Counted from the first letter of the stretch, positions 1 to 8,807 are shown. The stretch is DNA of 50,854 bases from Candidatus Limnocylindrales bacterium (GCA_031292335.1 JARLHH010000075.1:1-50854); one strand, 5' to 3'. A program made the numbers and translations. The notes: a model not told the origin generated them from the letters alone.

Positions 1-37
1 GGAGGCAGCCCGTTTGCGCCGCCGCGGACGACCCGCG

Positions 38-43
38 TACCAT
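38..43 (+). promoter_or_regulatory. Possible -10 box (TACCAT) upstream of lpdA
   Basis: TACCAT is followed after 7 bases by a GTG at 51, the same geometry seen at about twenty other starts in this window. It would be the promoter for the lpdA operon, either with a short leader ORF or with a leader of about 115 bases. Confidence 0.35.
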
Positions 44-50
44 CGGCGAC

Positions 51-161
51 GTGATCCCTTCTTCAACCGGACCGCTGGCTGTGCCCGTGCCCGGAACGTT
101 GCCCGGCGCCCGTCGCGCGACCCTCGCGCGCGACCGGGCCGGCGTCCGAAAGGTGCCCTGA
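51..161 (+). CDS. Possible 36-codon leader ORF before lpdA
   Basis: A GTG-initiated frame starts 7 bases after a TACCAT box and stops with TGA three bases before the lpdA ATG at 165. The predicted peptide is rich in Pro, Arg and Ala and has no recognisable domain. The only support is the leaderless promoter geometry and the close spacing to lpdA, which would allow translational coupling. It could equally be untranslated leader; confidence is low. Confidence 0.2.
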   Translation: MIPSSTGPLAVPVPGTLPGARRATLARDRAGVRKVP

Positions 162-164
162 ACC

Positions 165-1610
165 ATGGCTGTCGGCTCGTCCAACACGTTCGACCTGGTG
201 GTGCTCGGCGCCGGGACCGGAGGCTACACGGCTGCGTTCCGGGCGGCCCAGCTGGGCCTGAAGGTTGCCCTGGTGGACGCCGACAAGATCGGCGGAACCT
301 GTCTCCACCGGGGGTGCATCCCAACCAAGGCGCTCCTCGAGTCTGCCGACTTCGCCCACCGGGTCAGGACGAAGAGTCGCGAGCTGGGCGTGATGATCCC
401 CGGCGAGGCGGTGATCGACTACGCGGCGATCGCGGCCCGCAAGGACCAGGTGGTCCGCCGCATGTGGACCGGCCTCAAGGGCCTGGTCGGCAAGAACAAG
501 GTCGAGTGGGTCGCCGGTCGTGGCCGGCTGGAGGGCCCCGGCAGGGTGCGGGTCAAGCTGCACGGCGAGGACGGCACGCCAGGAGCCGGCGGCGAGCGCG
601 TGCTGGAGGCGACCGACGTGATCCTCGCGACCGGATCGCGCGTCAAGAGCCTGCCGGGGATCACCCCGGACGGCGTCCGTATCCTGACCTCGGATGACGT
701 CCTGCGGCTGGTCGAGCTGCCGGCCAGCATGGTGATCGTCGGGGCGGGCGCGGTCGGGTGCGAGTTCGCCTCGTGCTTCCACGACCTCGGCGTGAAGGTG
801 ACGCTGCTCGAGTACCTGCCGGCGATCGTGCCGCTCGAGGACCGTGACGTGTCAAAGGAGCTGGAGCGGAGCTTCCGGCGGCGCGGCCTCGACGTCATGA
901 CGAACGCCCGCTTCGACGTCGGGTCGCTGGTCGCCGGTGACGACGGGATCCGCCTGACCGTCGGGCCGGAGGGAGGCGAGGCGAAGGAGATCGCGGCCGA
1001 CGTGATCCTGGTGGCCACCGGACGGGCGGCCAACATCGAGGAGATCGGGCTGGAGACGACCCGGGCGACGACCGACCGCGGCATCATCGTGGTGGACGGC
1101 CACATGCGGACCGCCGAGCCGCACGTGTGGGCGATCGGCGACATCGTGGGCGGGCTGTGGCTGGCCCACACCGCCGCGCACGAGGGGCTGACCGCGGTCC
1201 ACACGATCGCCGGCGACCCGGACGTCCACGCCATGGACTACGCGGCGCAGCCGCGCGCCACCTACTGCCGCCCGGAGATCGCGTCGGTCGGCCTGACCGA
1301 GCAGGAGTGCGAGAAGCGCGGGCTGCCCGTCAAGGTGGGCCGGGTTCCGTTCCAGGCGATCGCGAAGGCCGTGATCGGCGGCGACTACGAGGGCTTCGCC
1401 AAGGTGATCGGCCACGCCGAGACCGGTGACACGCTGGGCGTGCACCTGATCGGGCCGCACGCCACGGACCTGATCGCCGAGGCGTCGCTCGCCGGCACGC
1501 TCCAGGCCCAGCCGTGGGAGATCGGCGCGGCCACGCATCCGCATCCCACGCTCTCCGAGATCGTCGGCGAGGCGGCCATGGCGGTGGACGGGCGGTCGAT
1601 CAACTTCTGA
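165..1610 (+). CDS. lpdA: Dihydrolipoyl dehydrogenase (E3)
   Basis: This 481-residue flavoprotein reoxidises the dihydrolipoyl arm of the E2 subunit of 2-oxo acid dehydrogenases, passing electrons through FAD to NAD+. It has the FAD-binding GAGTGG at residues 15-20, the redox-active disulfide GGTCLHRGC (Cys46 and Cys51), a second NAD-binding GAGAVG motif in the middle, and the C-terminal HPHPTLSE active-site motif (His460, Glu465) contributed to the partner subunit. Length is normal for the family. The ATG at 165 gives the standard N-terminus just before the FAD motif; a weak AAGG lies 12-15 bases upstream. It heads the E3-E1 alpha-E1 beta-E2 cluster. Confidence 0.96.
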   Translation: MAVGSSNTFDLVVLGAGTGGYTAAFRAAQLGLKVALVDADKIGGTCLHRGCIPTKALLESADFAHRVRTKSRELGVMIPGEAVIDYAAIAARKDQVVRRMWTGLKGLVGKNKVEWVAGRGRLEGPGRVRVKLHGEDGTPGAGGERVLEATDVILATGSRVKSLPGITPDGVRILTSDDVLRLVELPASMVIVGAGAVGCEFASCFHDLGVKVTLLEYLPAIVPLEDRDVSKELERSFRRRGLDVMTNARFDVGSLVAGDDGIRLTVGPEGGEAKEIAADVILVATGRAANIEEIGLETTRATTDRGIIVVDGHMRTAEPHVWAIGDIVGGLWLAHTAAHEGLTAVHTIAGDPDVHAMDYAAQPRATYCRPEIASVGLTEQECEKRGLPVKVGRVPFQAIAKAVIGGDYEGFAKVIGHAETGDTLGVHLIGPHATDLIAEASLAGTLQAQPWEIGAATHPHPTLSEIVGEAAMAVDGRSINF

Positions 1611-1662
1611 TCCGGCGGCCGCCTCCGGGCACGCCGGGAGCCGCAATTCGCCTGTGCGCGTG

Positions 1663-1668
1663 TACAGT
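1663..1668 (+). promoter_or_regulatory. -10 box (TACAGT) of leaderless E1 alpha gene
   Basis: TACAGT ends 6 bases before the GTG at 1675, which fixes that GTG as the start and the transcript as leaderless. No ribosome binding site is visible. Confidence 0.6.
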
Positions 1669-1674
1669 CGCGGC

Positions 1675-2736
1675 GTGACGAATTCGGGGGTTTCCGCGGC
1701 GCCGGATCCGGTCGCGCGCTCCGGCCTGTCGGCAGCTCGCCTGCGCGAGATCTACCGTCTCATGGCGCTGGCACGTGCGCTGGACGAACGCGCCTGGATC
1801 CTGAACCGGTCCGGTCGCGTGCATTTCGTGATCAGCGCCCAGGGTCACGAGGGCGCCGAGGCCGGGATCTGCGCGGCGCTCACCCCCGGTCGCGACTGGC
1901 TTCTGCCCTACTACCGCTCGCTGGCCGCCGTGCTCGCGTTCGGGATGACGCCGCGCGAGGTGATGCTCCTCCAGTTCGGGAAGGCCGACGATCCCGGCTC
2001 GGGAGGGCGCCAGATGCCTGCGCACTATGGCGGCGCGGCGTACCGGATCTTCAGCGGCTCCTCGCCGGTCGGGACGCAGGCGCTCCACGCGGCGGGCATC
2101 GCGCTCGCGGCCAGGCTCCGCGGCGAGGCGCAGGTGGCGACGGTGATGATGGGCGAGGGCGCCGCCAACCAGGGCGACGTCCACGAGGCGCTCAACTTCG
2201 CGGGGATCCACCATCTCCCGATGGTCCTCGTGGTGGAGAACAACGGCTACGCGATCAGCGTGCCGGCCGAGAAGCAGGTGGCGGTGCGCGATGTGGCGAT
2301 TCGCGCCGCCGGCTACAGCATGCCGGGCGTGATCGTGGACGGCACCGACGTCCTGGGCTGTTACCTGGCGATGCGGGACGCGGTCGCGCGAGCGCTGGCG
2401 GGCGACGGCCCCACGCTCATCGAGGCCAAGGTCACCCGGCTGACTGGGCACTCGTCCGACGACCAGCAGACCAAGTACCGGACCGAGGACGACCTGGCGG
2501 CCGGGCGCGGTCGCGATCCGCTGCCGGCCTTCCGCGACGAGCTCCGGGCGGCCGGCCTGCTGGACGCGGCGGCCGAGGCGCAGATCGCCGCCGAGGTCCG
2601 CGGCCTGGTGGACGACGCGACGGACTTCGCCGAGGCGGCCGCCGACCCCGACCCCGCGACGCTGCTGCGCCACGTCTACGCGGAGCCGGGAGTCCCGGGG
2701 GCGGCGCCGGGGCCGCCGGGCGGGGCTCCCGGCTGA
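1675..2736 (+). CDS. bkdA: Branched-chain-type 2-oxo acid dehydrogenase E1 alpha
   Basis: This is the thiamine-diphosphate-dependent decarboxylase alpha subunit (353 residues). The ThDP motif appears as GEGAANQGDVHEALNFA followed by ENNGYAIS. The segment AQGHEGAEAG, then PYYRSLAAVLAFGMTPREVM and GRQMPAHYGG, is more like 2-oxoisovalerate dehydrogenase than pyruvate dehydrogenase E1, so isobutyryl-CoA and related branched acyl-CoAs are the likely products. Substrate choice is inference. An upstream in-frame GTG at 1654 lies before the -10 box and is rejected in favour of GTG 1675. The stop TGA overlaps the ATG of the beta subunit by one base (TGATG), implying coupled translation. A Pro/Gly-rich tail ends the protein. 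Confidence 0.9.
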   Translation: MTNSGVSAAPDPVARSGLSAARLREIYRLMALARALDERAWILNRSGRVHFVISAQGHEGAEAGICAALTPGRDWLLPYYRSLAAVLAFGMTPREVMLLQFGKADDPGSGGRQMPAHYGGAAYRIFSGSSPVGTQALHAAGIALAARLRGEAQVATVMMGEGAANQGDVHEALNFAGIHHLPMVLVVENNGYAISVPAEKQVAVRDVAIRAAGYSMPGVIVDGTDVLGCYLAMRDAVARALAGDGPTLIEAKVTRLTGHSSDDQQTKYRTEDDLAAGRGRDPLPAFRDELRAAGLLDAAAEAQIAAEVRGLVDDATDFAEAAADPDPATLLRHVYAEPGVPGAAPGPPGGAPG

Positions 2737-3719
2737 TGGCGGTCCGGACCTTCATCGAGGCGATCCGCGAGGGGCTTCGCGACGAGATGCGCCGCGACTC
2801 AACGGTGATCGTGCTGGGCGAGGACGTCGGCAAGAAGGGCGGCGTCTTCTTCGCCACGGACGGGCTCTGGGCGGAGTTCGGTGACGGCCGGGTGATCGAC
2901 ACGCCGCTCACCGAATCGATGATCGCCGGGGTGAGCATCGGGGCGGCGGCGAACGGCCTGCGCCCGGTCGCCGAGATCCAGTTCGCCGACTTCATCTTCC
3001 CGGCCATGAACCAGATCATCGAGGAGGCGGCCCGGATCCGATACCGGAGCAACGGGACGTTCGGCTGCCCGGTCACGATCCGGGCACCGTTCGGCGCCGG
3101 CGTCCACGGCGCGCTGTATCACAGCCAGTCGGTGGAGGCGTTCTTCGCCCACGTGCCGGGCCTCAAGGTGGTGATCCCCTCCACCTCGTACGACGCGAAG
3201 GGGCTCCTGCGATCCGCGATCCGCGATCCGGACCCCGTCATCTTTCTGGAGCACAAGAAGATGTACCGGAGCGTCCGCGGCGAGGTGCCGGACGGGGAGT
3301 ACACGGTGCCGCTGGGCCGCGCGACCGTGATGCGCGAGGGAAGCCGGCTCACGCTGATCGCCTACGGCCTGATGGTCCACTACGCGCTCGACGCGGCGGC
3401 CCGGGTGGCGGGGGAGGGGATCGAGACCGAGGTGGTGGACCTGCGGACGATCCGCCCGCTCGACGCCGAGACCGTGCTGGCCTCGGTCCGCAAGACGGGC
3501 AAGTGCCTGGTGGTCCACGAGGACAACCGGTTCGGCGGATTCGGCGCGGAGGTCGCCGCGCTCGTGGCCGAGGAGGCGTTCGACTACCTCGATGGCCCGG
3601 TGACGCGCCTCGCCGGCCCGGAGTCGCCGGCGGTGCCCTATGCGAGCGCGCTCGAGGATGCCTTCCTGATCACGCCCGAGAAGATCGCGGGCGCGATCAG
3701 GACGCTGGCAGCGTACTGA
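2736..3719 (+). CDS. bkdB: 2-oxo acid dehydrogenase E1 beta
   Basis: This 327-residue beta subunit completes the E1 heterotetramer with the preceding alpha subunit. It shows the typical opening (LGEDVGKKGGVF), the conserved TPLTESMIAG segment and the transketolase C-terminal region with GKCLVVHEDNRFGGFGAEVA. It starts on the ATG that overlaps the alpha stop codon by one base. The length is normal for bacterial E1 beta. It is followed by about 180 bases without a gene before E2, so E2 probably has its own promoter. Confidence 0.94.
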   Translation: MAVRTFIEAIREGLRDEMRRDSTVIVLGEDVGKKGGVFFATDGLWAEFGDGRVIDTPLTESMIAGVSIGAAANGLRPVAEIQFADFIFPAMNQIIEEAARIRYRSNGTFGCPVTIRAPFGAGVHGALYHSQSVEAFFAHVPGLKVVIPSTSYDAKGLLRSAIRDPDPVIFLEHKKMYRSVRGEVPDGEYTVPLGRATVMREGSRLTLIAYGLMVHYALDAAARVAGEGIETEVVDLRTIRPLDAETVLASVRKTGKCLVVHEDNRFGGFGAEVAALVAEEAFDYLDGPVTRLAGPESPAVPYASALEDAFLITPEKIAGAIRTLAAY

Positions 3720-3805
3720 CCCGAGCGGCGCCCGGCGGCCGCCGCAGGCAGTACCGGCCGCAGGCGGGCCGAACCGTCCCGCGTGCCCGGGAGCGCGAGA
3801 TAGGC

Positions 3806-3852
3806 CACACTAGCGGAGCCGGGGGCGTCGCTGAACCAGCGAGGCGCCCGGT
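3806..3852 (+). promoter_or_regulatory. Leader of E2 gene: possible -10 and 5' hairpin
   Basis: CACACT at 3806-3811 could be a -10 box. It is followed by a GC-rich hairpin at 3823-3849 (GGGCG-TCGCT, loop GAACC, AGCGA, two-base bulge, CGCCC). The E2 start lies about 50 bases further on behind a good GGAGGA ribosome binding site. The rest of the 3720-3899 gap shows nothing else. Confidence 0.3.
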
Positions 3853-3899
3853 GCGTACGAGCATGAGACGCGGGACGCAGGACCGCGGAGGAGGACCCC

Positions 3900-5279
3900 G
3901 TGGCGAAAGTCACGATGCCCCAGCTCGGCGAGAGCGTCGCCGAGGGCACGATCGGTCGCTGGCTCAAGAAGCCCGGTGACCGGGTGGAGAAGTACGAGCC
4001 GATCGTCGAGGTCGTCACCGACAAGGTGAACGCCGAGGTCCCGTCGCCGTTCGCGGGCATCCTTACCGCGATCCTCGCCGAGGAGGGCGCCACCGTCCCG
4101 AACAACGCCGAGATCGCGGAGATCGAAACGGCGGACGGCGACGTCGCAGCGGCCGCATCGCCGCCGGCGCCCCCGGCAGTCGCGCCACCGGCGGTCGCGC
4201 CCTCGGCCGCCCCAACCCCGTTCGAGAGCCCGGCTGCCCCTCCCGTGGCGGCGGCGGCAACCAGCCCGGCGATGACCGCCGGCATGCCGGTGCCACCGGC
4301 ATCCGGCGATCCCGAGGCCCGGATGACGCCGGCGGTTCGCCGGCTGCTCCGCGAGCACTGTCTCTCGCCTGCCCAGGTCCCGGGAACCGGCGGTGGCGGG
4401 CGCATCACCCGGGATGACGTCCTTGCCGTGGTCGAGGCGATCCGCACCGGCAGGTTCGGCGCGGGAGCCGGCGGAGCCGCCCCGGGCGGCGCGTCCGGCG
4501 CCCCGAACGTGCCCGCTCCAGCCTCGAACGGCGCACCCACCGCCGGCCCCGTCGTCGTCTTCCCGCCCGGCGCCGACGAGGTCCTCGTGCCGGTGACGAA
4601 GATGCGCCAGGGGATCGCCGCGCAGATGACGCGGTCCCTGCAGGTGCCGCACGCGTACGTGCACGTCGAGGTGGACGTGACCAGCCTGGTGCGCCTGCGC
4701 GAGTCCGTGAAGCGCGAGTACCAGGCCCGCGAGGGGATCAGCCTGAGCTACGTGCCGTTCGTGATGAAGGCGGTCGTCGAGGCGCTTCGGAAGCAGCCCA
4801 CCTTCAACGCCGTGTGGACGGACCAGGGGCTGATGGCGCGCCGTCGCGTCAACCTGGGCGTGGCCGTGGCGGTGGACGACGGCCTGATCGTGCCGGTCAT
4901 CCGCGACGTGGACCAGCTCTCCGTCAACGGGATCAACCGCGCCATTGCCGAGGTGGCGGTCCGCGCCCGCGCCAACCGGTTCCGCTCGGACGACTTCGGC
5001 GGCGGCACGTTCACGGTGGACAACACCGGCTGGTTCGGCAGCAACCTGACGATGCCGATCATCAACGTCCCGGAAGTCGCCATCCTCACCATGGAGGCGA
5101 TCACGAAGCGCCCGGTCGTGGTCGAGACGCCGCAGGGCGACGTCATCGCCATCCGGTCGATCATGAACATGGTGATCGGGATCGACCATCGGGCGAACGA
5201 CGGTGCCCAGGCCGGCTTCTTCCTGCGCGACGTGAAGACTTGGCTCGAGGGCGTCGGGCCGGAGACCCCGATCTACTAG
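3900..5279 (+). CDS. bkdC: 2-oxo acid dehydrogenase E2, dihydrolipoyl acyltransferase
   Basis: This 459-residue core enzyme transfers the acyl group from lipoyl-lysine to CoA. Domains in order: one N-terminal lipoyl domain (residues about 1-78, lipoylated Lys in VVTDKVNAEV), an Ala/Pro-rich linker, a peripheral subunit-binding domain (about 140-180, TPAVRRLLREH ... GGGRITRDDV), a second flexible linker and the C-terminal acyltransferase domain with the catalytic DHRANDG motif near the end. GTG 3900 follows GGAGGA at a good distance and gives the standard MAKVTMPQLGES start. E1, E3 and lipA are adjacent, so the whole complex and its cofactor synthesis are encoded together. Confidence 0.94.
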   Translation: MAKVTMPQLGESVAEGTIGRWLKKPGDRVEKYEPIVEVVTDKVNAEVPSPFAGILTAILAEEGATVPNNAEIAEIETADGDVAAAASPPAPPAVAPPAVAPSAAPTPFESPAAPPVAAAATSPAMTAGMPVPPASGDPEARMTPAVRRLLREHCLSPAQVPGTGGGGRITRDDVLAVVEAIRTGRFGAGAGGAAPGGASGAPNVPAPASNGAPTAGPVVVFPPGADEVLVPVTKMRQGIAAQMTRSLQVPHAYVHVEVDVTSLVRLRESVKREYQAREGISLSYVPFVMKAVVEALRKQPTFNAVWTDQGLMARRRVNLGVAVAVDDGLIVPVIRDVDQLSVNGINRAIAEVAVRARANRFRSDDFGGGTFTVDNTGWFGSNLTMPIINVPEVAILTMEAITKRPVVVETPQGDVIAIRSIMNMVIGIDHRANDGAQAGFFLRDVKTWLEGVGPETPIY

Positions 5280-5285
5280 GGAGAC

Positions 5286-5912
5286 GTGGTGGCGGAGCCG
5301 CCGGACGGCGTCACGGTGGCGGAGCCCGAGCGCAGGCCGGGCCGCATGTCCGTCGGCGAGCGGGCCGCTCGCCGAAAGCGACTTGTGCACGGCCGCGACC
5401 GCTTCTCGAGCCTCGTCCGGGTGCTGCAGGCCGGCCGCGAGATCCCGCTCGCGCCGCGCCGACGGCGGCGCCTGGGCCTCCCCGCCGACCTGACCTGGAA
5501 CCCGATCGGCACCAAGCTCGTGCTGCTCGTGGCCGTCGCGTTGCTCGTGGTGGTCGGGATCAAGCTCGGCGGCGACTGGCTGCGGGAGGGGTCGATTGTC
5601 ACCTGGGCCGGTCCGACCGCGGACGTGACGTCGGGCGAGCGGCTGAACAGCTGCCCGGCGGCAGACGGCCTGGCCTCCGTGGACACGTACCCGAACTGGC
5701 TGCGCTACGGCGGTCGGCTCTACCTGCGCACGGACACCACGCGTCCCGGCCTGATCGATGGCGTCGCCTACCTCGACAGCGGCTACCACCTCGACAACGT
5801 CCGGCTCGTCCTGCTCGAGAACACGCCGGACGGCCGCTCGCGGCAGGAGGTCATGCTCTGGAGCCAGGGCGCGATGGCCGGCTACATCTACCGGGTTGCG
5901 CCGGGGTGCTGA
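5286..5912 (+). CDS. Single-pass membrane protein with secreted C-terminal domain
   Basis: I do not recognise this 208-residue protein. It has an Arg-rich cytoplasmic N-terminus (about 75 residues), one strong transmembrane segment (KLVLLVAVALLVVVGIKLGG), and an extracytoplasmic domain of about 110 residues with two Cys residues, one in NSCPAADG and one at the very C-terminus, that could form a disulfide. GGGAGA just upstream fits the GTG at 5286 or 5289. It sits seven bases after the E2 stop, so it is probably in the same transcript, but no functional link to the dehydrogenase can be read from sequence. Confidence 0.75.
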   Translation: MVAEPPDGVTVAEPERRPGRMSVGERAARRKRLVHGRDRFSSLVRVLQAGREIPLAPRRRRRLGLPADLTWNPIGTKLVLLVAVALLVVVGIKLGGDWLREGSIVTWAGPTADVTSGERLNSCPAADGLASVDTYPNWLRYGGRLYLRTDTTRPGLIDGVAYLDSGYHLDNVRLVLLENTPDGRSRQEVMLWSQGAMAGYIYRVAPGC

Positions 5913-6042
5913 CGGCCCGGAGGAGCCCCCCGGAGCGCGCCCGGCGATCGCTGGCTGGCCGCCCGGCGGTGGGGATGGCTGGCCGACCGGCGGCGCGTGG
6001 CCCGCGGGCGCGTGGCCCAGGGGCGGGCGGCGGCCGCCGCCG

Positions 6043-6048
6043 TACACT
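6043..6048 (+). promoter_or_regulatory. -10 box (TACACT) of lipA
   Basis: TACACT ends 8 bases before the lipA ATG at 6057, so the lipA message would be leaderless or nearly so. No ribosome binding site is seen. Confidence 0.55.
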
Positions 6049-6056
6049 TGGCGGCG

Positions 6057-7046
6057 ATGAGTCGCGAGCTGCCGATCTTCGCCCCGCCCGCCGGGGAAGT
6101 CCACGACGGGAGCACGGCCACCAGGCGCCACCCGGAGTGGCTCCGGGCCCGCATCGCGGGGGGTGACGGCTTCAGCGACCTGCGCCGCCTGATGCGCGCC
6201 CAGAACCTCAACACGGTCTGCGAGGAGGCCCGCTGTCCCAACCTCGGGGAGTGCTGGGACCAGCGGACGGCAACCGTGATGATCCTTGGCGACACGTGCA
6301 CCCGCGCCTGCGGGTTCTGCGCCATCAAGACGGGCCGGCCCACCTGGTTCGACGCGGACGAGCCCCGTCGCGTCGCCGAGGCGGTCGCGGCGATGGCCCT
6401 CGAGCACGTCGTCGTGACGTCGGTCGCCCGCGACGACCTGCCCGACGGCGGCGCGAGCGTCTTCGCGGAGACGATCCGGCGGCTCCGGGACCGCTGCCCG
6501 GGGATGGGCGTGGAGGTGCTGATCCCCGACTTCAACGGCCAGGAAGCGCCGCTGCGGGCCGTCATGGAGGCCGGTCCCGACATCCTGAACCACAACGTCG
6601 AGACGGTGGAGCGGCTCCAGGCACCGGTCCGCAAGCGGGCCCGCTACGACCGCAGCCTGGGTGTCCTGGCGCGCGCGAAATCGTATGCCGCCGAGCTCGG
6701 ACGGGTGGCCCACACGAAGAGTTCGATCATGGTCGGGCTGGGCGAGGAGCGCGCGGAGCTCTCGCAGACCTTCCGCGACCTGCGCGCCGTGGACTGCGAC
6801 ATCCTGACCATCGGCCAATACCTGCGGCCCAGCGTGGTCCACCTGCCGCTGGTCCGCTACTACCACCCCGACGAGTTCGCGGAGATGAAGGTCGAGGCGC
6901 TCGCGCTCGGCTTCCGGCACGTGGAGTCAGGGCCGCTCGTGCGGTCGTCCTACCACGCCCGCGACCAGGTCCCGGGTGCCGAGCTGCGGGCGCTCCGCCG
7001 GCGGCAGGCGACACTCGACGCCCAGGGACGGGTGATCCCCGCCTGA
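6057..7046 (+). CDS. lipA: Lipoyl synthase
   Basis: This radical-SAM enzyme inserts two sulfurs into octanoyl-lysine of lipoyl domains, here most likely the neighbouring E2. The 329-residue protein has both iron-sulfur motifs: the auxiliary cluster CEEARCPNLGEC (Cys55, Cys60, Cys66) and the radical-SAM CTRACGFC (Cys81, Cys85, Cys88). TSVARDDLPDGGA and NHNVETV are also typical. No lipB octanoyltransferase is seen in the window. ATG 6057 is preferred over upstream in-frame starts because of the TACACT box 8 bases before it and because the protein then has the family's usual length. It converges with the ABC transporter, 22 bases between stops. Confidence 0.96.
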   Translation: MSRELPIFAPPAGEVHDGSTATRRHPEWLRARIAGGDGFSDLRRLMRAQNLNTVCEEARCPNLGECWDQRTATVMILGDTCTRACGFCAIKTGRPTWFDADEPRRVAEAVAAMALEHVVVTSVARDDLPDGGASVFAETIRRLRDRCPGMGVEVLIPDFNGQEAPLRAVMEAGPDILNHNVETVERLQAPVRKRARYDRSLGVLARAKSYAAELGRVAHTKSSIMVGLGEERAELSQTFRDLRAVDCDILTIGQYLRPSVVHLPLVRYYHPDEFAEMKVEALALGFRHVESGPLVRSSYHARDQVPGAELRALRRRQATLDAQGRVIPA

Positions 7047-7068
7047 TCCCGGTCCTGGGGCGGCTGTT

Positions 7069-7890
7069 TCAGAGGATCTTCGAAAGGAAGCTCTTCGTGC
7101 GCTCGTGCGTCGGGCTGGTGAAGAAGTGTTCGGGCGTGCCTTCCTCGATGATCTGGCCGTCGTCCATCATCACGACCCGGTCGGCGACCTCGCGGGCGAA
7201 GCCCATCTCGTGGGAGACGACGATCATCGTCATGCCCTCGCGCGCCAGCTCCTTGATGACCTCCAGGACCTCGCCGATCATCTCCGGGTCGAGCGCCGAG
7301 GTGGGCTCGTCGAAGAGCATGAGGGCCGGCTTCATGGCGAGCGCCCGCGCGATCGCGACGCGCTGCTGCTGGCCCCCCGAGAGCTGGTTCGGGTAGACGT
7401 TCTCCTTGGAGGACAGGCCGACCCGGGCCAGCAAGGCCCGGCCCATCTCGACCGCCTCGGCCTGCGGCGTCTTCCGGACGAGCAGGGGCGCCTCGGTGAT
7501 GTTCTGGAGCGCCGTCATGTGCGGGAAGAGATTGAAGCGCTGGAAGACCATCCCGATCTCCTGGCGCTGCTTCGCGATGTTCTTCTCGCGATCCTCGACC
7601 AGCTTCCCGCCGACCTCGCGGTAGCCGATGAGATGGCCGTTCACGAAGATCCTGCCGCCCTGGATCTTCTCGAGGTGGTTCATGCAGCGAATGAAGGTGG
7701 TCTTGCCGGAGCCCGACGCCCCGATGACGACGACGACCTCCTGCCGCTTGACGGTCATGGAGACGCCCTTGAGGACGTGCAGGCGGCCGAACCACTTCTC
7801 GACCCCGGCGGCCTCGACGACCACCTCGTTCGGCGGCATCGGGACGCCGCCGATGGCGCCGAGCAGGTCGCCGGGCTTCTGGAGCGTCAT
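7069..7890 (-). CDS. Polar amino acid ABC transporter ATPase
   Basis: This 273-residue ATPase of the GlnQ/HisP type powers amino acid import. It has Walker A GASGSGKT (57-64), the signature LSGGQQQR, Walker B LMLFDEP and the switch His in VVSHEMGFA. An N-terminal extension of about 20 residues precedes the domain. Its ATG overlaps the permease stop by one base (TGATG), so it is translated with the permease. It is the last gene of a binding protein-permease-ATPase operon on the minus strand. Which amino acid is carried cannot be told. Confidence 0.92.
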   Translation of the reverse strand: MTLQKPGDLLGAIGGVPMPPNEVVVEAAGVEKWFGRLHVLKGVSMTVKRQEVVVVIGASGSGKTTFIRCMNHLEKIQGGRIFVNGHLIGYREVGGKLVEDREKNIAKQRQEIGMVFQRFNLFPHMTALQNITEAPLLVRKTPQAEAVEMGRALLARVGLSSKENVYPNQLSGGQQQRVAIARALAMKPALMLFDEPTSALDPEMIGEVLEVIKELAREGMTMIVVSHEMGFAREVADRVVMMDDGQIIEEGTPEHFFTSPTHERTKSFLSKIL

Positions 7891-8807
7891 CAGCGCCCTC
7901 CGCTGATCACGGGAACGTCCTCGCCGACAGCCGGGGTTCGGCCGAACAGGCGGTCCATGAGCCCCGGCCCCGCGTTTGCGCTGCCGGCGGTCCCCTTGGC
8001 CAGCTTCCGCTCGATCCAGGCCTGGATGACGCTCCAGATCGTGGTCAGCAGCAGGAACCAGACGGCGGCCGCCAGGTAGAACTCGAACGGGGCGAAGTAG
8101 TTGCCCTGCTTGCGATTGAAGACCGTGTACAGCTCGGGGACGCTGATCAGGACCAGCAGGGACGTGGTCTTGAGCATGTTGTTGAACTCGTTGCCGAGCG
8201 GCGGCACGATCACCCGGGCCGCCTGGGGGAGCACGATCCGGCGCATCCCCTGGCCGTACGTCATCCCCAGCGACTTGGCCGCCTCCATCTGGCCGGGGTC
8301 GATCGCAAGGATGCCCGCCCGGACGATCTCGGCGAAGTAGGCGCCCTCGTTGACTCCGAGGGCGAAGACGCCCGCCTGGATCGCACCATCGATGTGGATT
8401 CCGAAGAAGTTGATGGTGGGCCAGCCGTAGATGTGGGCGACGCTCAGGCCGAAGTAGAAGAGGACGATCTGGACCACGAGCGGCGTGCCGCGGAACAGCC
8501 AGATGTAGACGTTGGCGATGATCCGGAACGGCCGGAACTTCGCCATCTTGGCAAGGGCCGCGAACGTCCCCAGGGTCACCCCGATCAGCTGGCTGGTGAT
8601 CGCGATCGAGACGGTCAGCCAGAGCCCGTTCTGGATCTGGCTGTCGGGGTGGAAGACCGAGTCGAAGAAGTAGTTCCAGTTGAGGTGGACGGTGCTCGAG
8701 GCGTTGGACGAGCAGCCCGCGACGAGCACGGCGATGACGGCGATCCCGACCGGCACGACGGCCGGCCGGAGCCGCTGGGATCGGGGGCGAGGTCGCGGGC
8801 TGGACAT
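7890..8807 (-). CDS. Polar amino acid ABC transporter permease with N-terminal lipobox
   Basis: This 305-residue inner-membrane permease belongs to the HisMQ/GlnP family. The core has the family's EAA-like loop (GQMEAAKSLGMTYGQGMRRIVLPQA) and several hydrophobic helices. The N-terminus is odd: a basic stretch, then VGIAVIAVLVAGCSSNASS, which looks like a lipoprotein signal peptide with a lipobox Cys, followed by a short soluble segment before the first permease helix. The next gene upstream encodes the binding lipoprotein, so this may be the relic of a binding-protein fusion or a genuine lipid-anchored N-terminus. Spacing to the binding-protein gene is 19 bases. Confidence 0.9.
   Translation of the reverse strand: MSSPRPRPRSQRLRPAVVPVGIAVIAVLVAGCSSNASSTVHLNWNYFFDSVFHPDSQIQNGLWLTVSIAITSQLIGVTLGTFAALAKMAKFRPFRIIANVYIWLFRGTPLVVQIVLFYFGLSVAHIYGWPTINFFGIHIDGAIQAGVFALGVNEGAYFAEIVRAGILAIDPGQMEAAKSLGMTYGQGMRRIVLPQAARVIVPPLGNEFNNMLKTTSLLVLISVPELYTVFNRKQGNYFAPFEFYLAAAVWFLLLTTIWSVIQAWIERKLAKGTAGSANAGPGLMDRLFGRTPAVGEDVPVISGGR

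Noticed and set aside
3823..3849. Riboswitch in the E2 leader
   Set aside because: Only a single GC-rich hairpin is visible; no conserved riboswitch core is recognised.
3810..6920. A minus-strand open frame of more than 1,000 codons across E2, the membrane protein and lipA
   Set aside because: Its product is Arg/Asp/His-rich with no domain. Long antisense frames are expected in very GC-rich coding DNA, and the plus strand holds clear genes.
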